64,000 bases of DNA, taken from the NCBI GenBank assembly GCA_963665085.2, contig CAXXXS010000001.1, forward strand, positions 682,001 through 746,000. Direction: 5' to 3'. The translations under genes and the position numbers were made by a program. The notes under the pieces were generated by a model. The model was not told the origin of the DNA, did not search any database, and saw only the letters and a program-made list of their open reading frames with translations. Within the stretch, counting starts at the first letter, position 1; each line of letters begins with the position of its first letter. Positions 63,576-64,000 of this stretch are shown piece after piece. This DNA is from G963665085 sp963665085 (GTDB lineage: Bacteria > Bacteroidota > Bacteroidia > Bacteroidales > JAAAOM01).

Positions 63576-64000
63576 TTACCAACCCTCGTTTTGTTCATAT
63601 CCATTTTCGCACTTATCTATCTGATCCTGTGGAATTGGTCTTAGATAGTGTTTATCTGAGATATTACTTGCTGCATAATTTGTATAATTCACTGCATTAC
63701 AATATGTTTTCACACGATCAACCAAAGTCTTGGTTCTTGTAAGATCATTAAAACGTTCAGCTTCTCCGAATAATTCGCGGGCTCTTTCTTCTAAAATAAA
63801 ATCAAGGGTAACATCACTTGCTGAAATTTCCATTTCCGTTTCAAAACCGGGCCATGCAGCTCTTTCACGAACAACATTAATCATTTCAGCAGCTTCTGTA
63901 GTTTGCCCGAGTTTAAAATATGCTTCTGCAGCAATAAGATATGCTTCTGCAAAACGCATAACAACCCAATCCCGCGTACCTTCTGCTAGGTTTTTATCGC
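63576..64000 (-). CDS. SusD/RagB-family nutrient-binding lipoprotein (C-terminal part)
   Basis: The frame is open to the window edge, so the gene starts outside; the visible part reads DWVVMRFAEAYLIAAEAYFK, then EAAEMINVVRERAAWPG, LDFILEERARELFGEAERFN, DLTRTKTLVDRVKTY and PIPQDQIDKCENGYEQNEGW. These are the C-terminal TPR-like and final motifs of SusD proteins, which bind glycans on the cell surface together with a SusC transporter expected further right. Confidence 0.92.
   Translation of the reverse strand, partial: DKNLAEGTRDWVVMRFAEAYLIAAEAYFKLGQTTEAAEMINVVRERAAWPGFETEMEISASDVTLDFILEERARELFGEAERFNDLTRTKTLVDRVKTYCNAVNYTNYAASNISDKHYLRPIPQDQIDKCENGYEQNEGW

Overview
The window looks like a chromosome segment of a marine- or anaerobe-type Bacteroidota (Bacteroidia, in the style of Marinilabiliales/Prolixibacteraceae). 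The evidence is a type IX secretion C-terminal domain, an S46 dipeptidyl peptidase, SiaB/SiaC signalling proteins, a Wzi-type capsule protein, a SusD C-terminus at the right edge, TAnnTTTG promoter elements and strongly AT-rich DNA. No rRNA, tRNA, CRISPR array or classical IS transposase was found.

Layout. 1-13.7 kb: a partial zincin, a Tat-exported TIM-barrel protein, a 2245-residue secreted SGNH-hydrolase/repeat protein, a SiaC-SiaB pair, RNase HI, a DPP7-like peptidase, RNase HII, a small basic protein and a second SiaC. 13.8-18.2 kb: a WbpM-type 4,6-dehydratase and a Wzi protein face a WecA/WbpL-type initiating sugar-phosphate transferase. 18.2-28.4 kb: an unusual mosaic in which the 5' part of one NAD-dependent epimerase gene recurs seven times in the same orientation. 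Two copies are near full length, one of them with a stop codon. They are interleaved with toxin-antitoxin genes, DUF4143 ATPases and two nearly identical Rpn-type nuclease genes. 28.4-41.5 kb: one leftward polysaccharide operon running from Wzz through dTDP-3-amino-3,6-dideoxyhexose (FdtA/B/C) and CDP-alditol genes, a Wzx flippase, a Wzy polymerase and several glycosyltransferases. 41.5-45.4 kb: an accessory patch with a four-helix-bundle gene, an MNT/HEPN pair and an AlbA_2 protein, all embedded in about 14 copies of a palindromic repeat of roughly 85 bp. 45.4-53.2 kb: housekeeping genes (metG, LD-carboxypeptidase, YraN, MmcQ, DUF502, ABC-F, two GNATs). 53.3-59.1 kb: two histidine kinases (one fused to a receiver domain lacking its phospho-acceptor Asp) with small unknown proteins, DUF72 and a MITE-like element. 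59.2-64 kb: an esterase, a DUF1080 protein, a class C beta-lactamase-like hydrolase and the end of a SusD gene, which suggests glycan use.

How genes work together. WbpM-, WbpV- and WbpL-like proteins could make and attach a first 6-deoxy-HexNAc to undecaprenyl phosphate. The operon's glycosyltransferases would extend the unit with a 3-amino-3,6-dideoxyhexose and possibly an alditol phosphate. Wzx would flip it, Wzy/Wzz would polymerise it and Wzi could anchor the product. The epimerase gene, which would normally lie between the last glycosyltransferase and the WbpL-like gene, has become the site of repeated small-cassette accretion. This is the most unusual part of the window.
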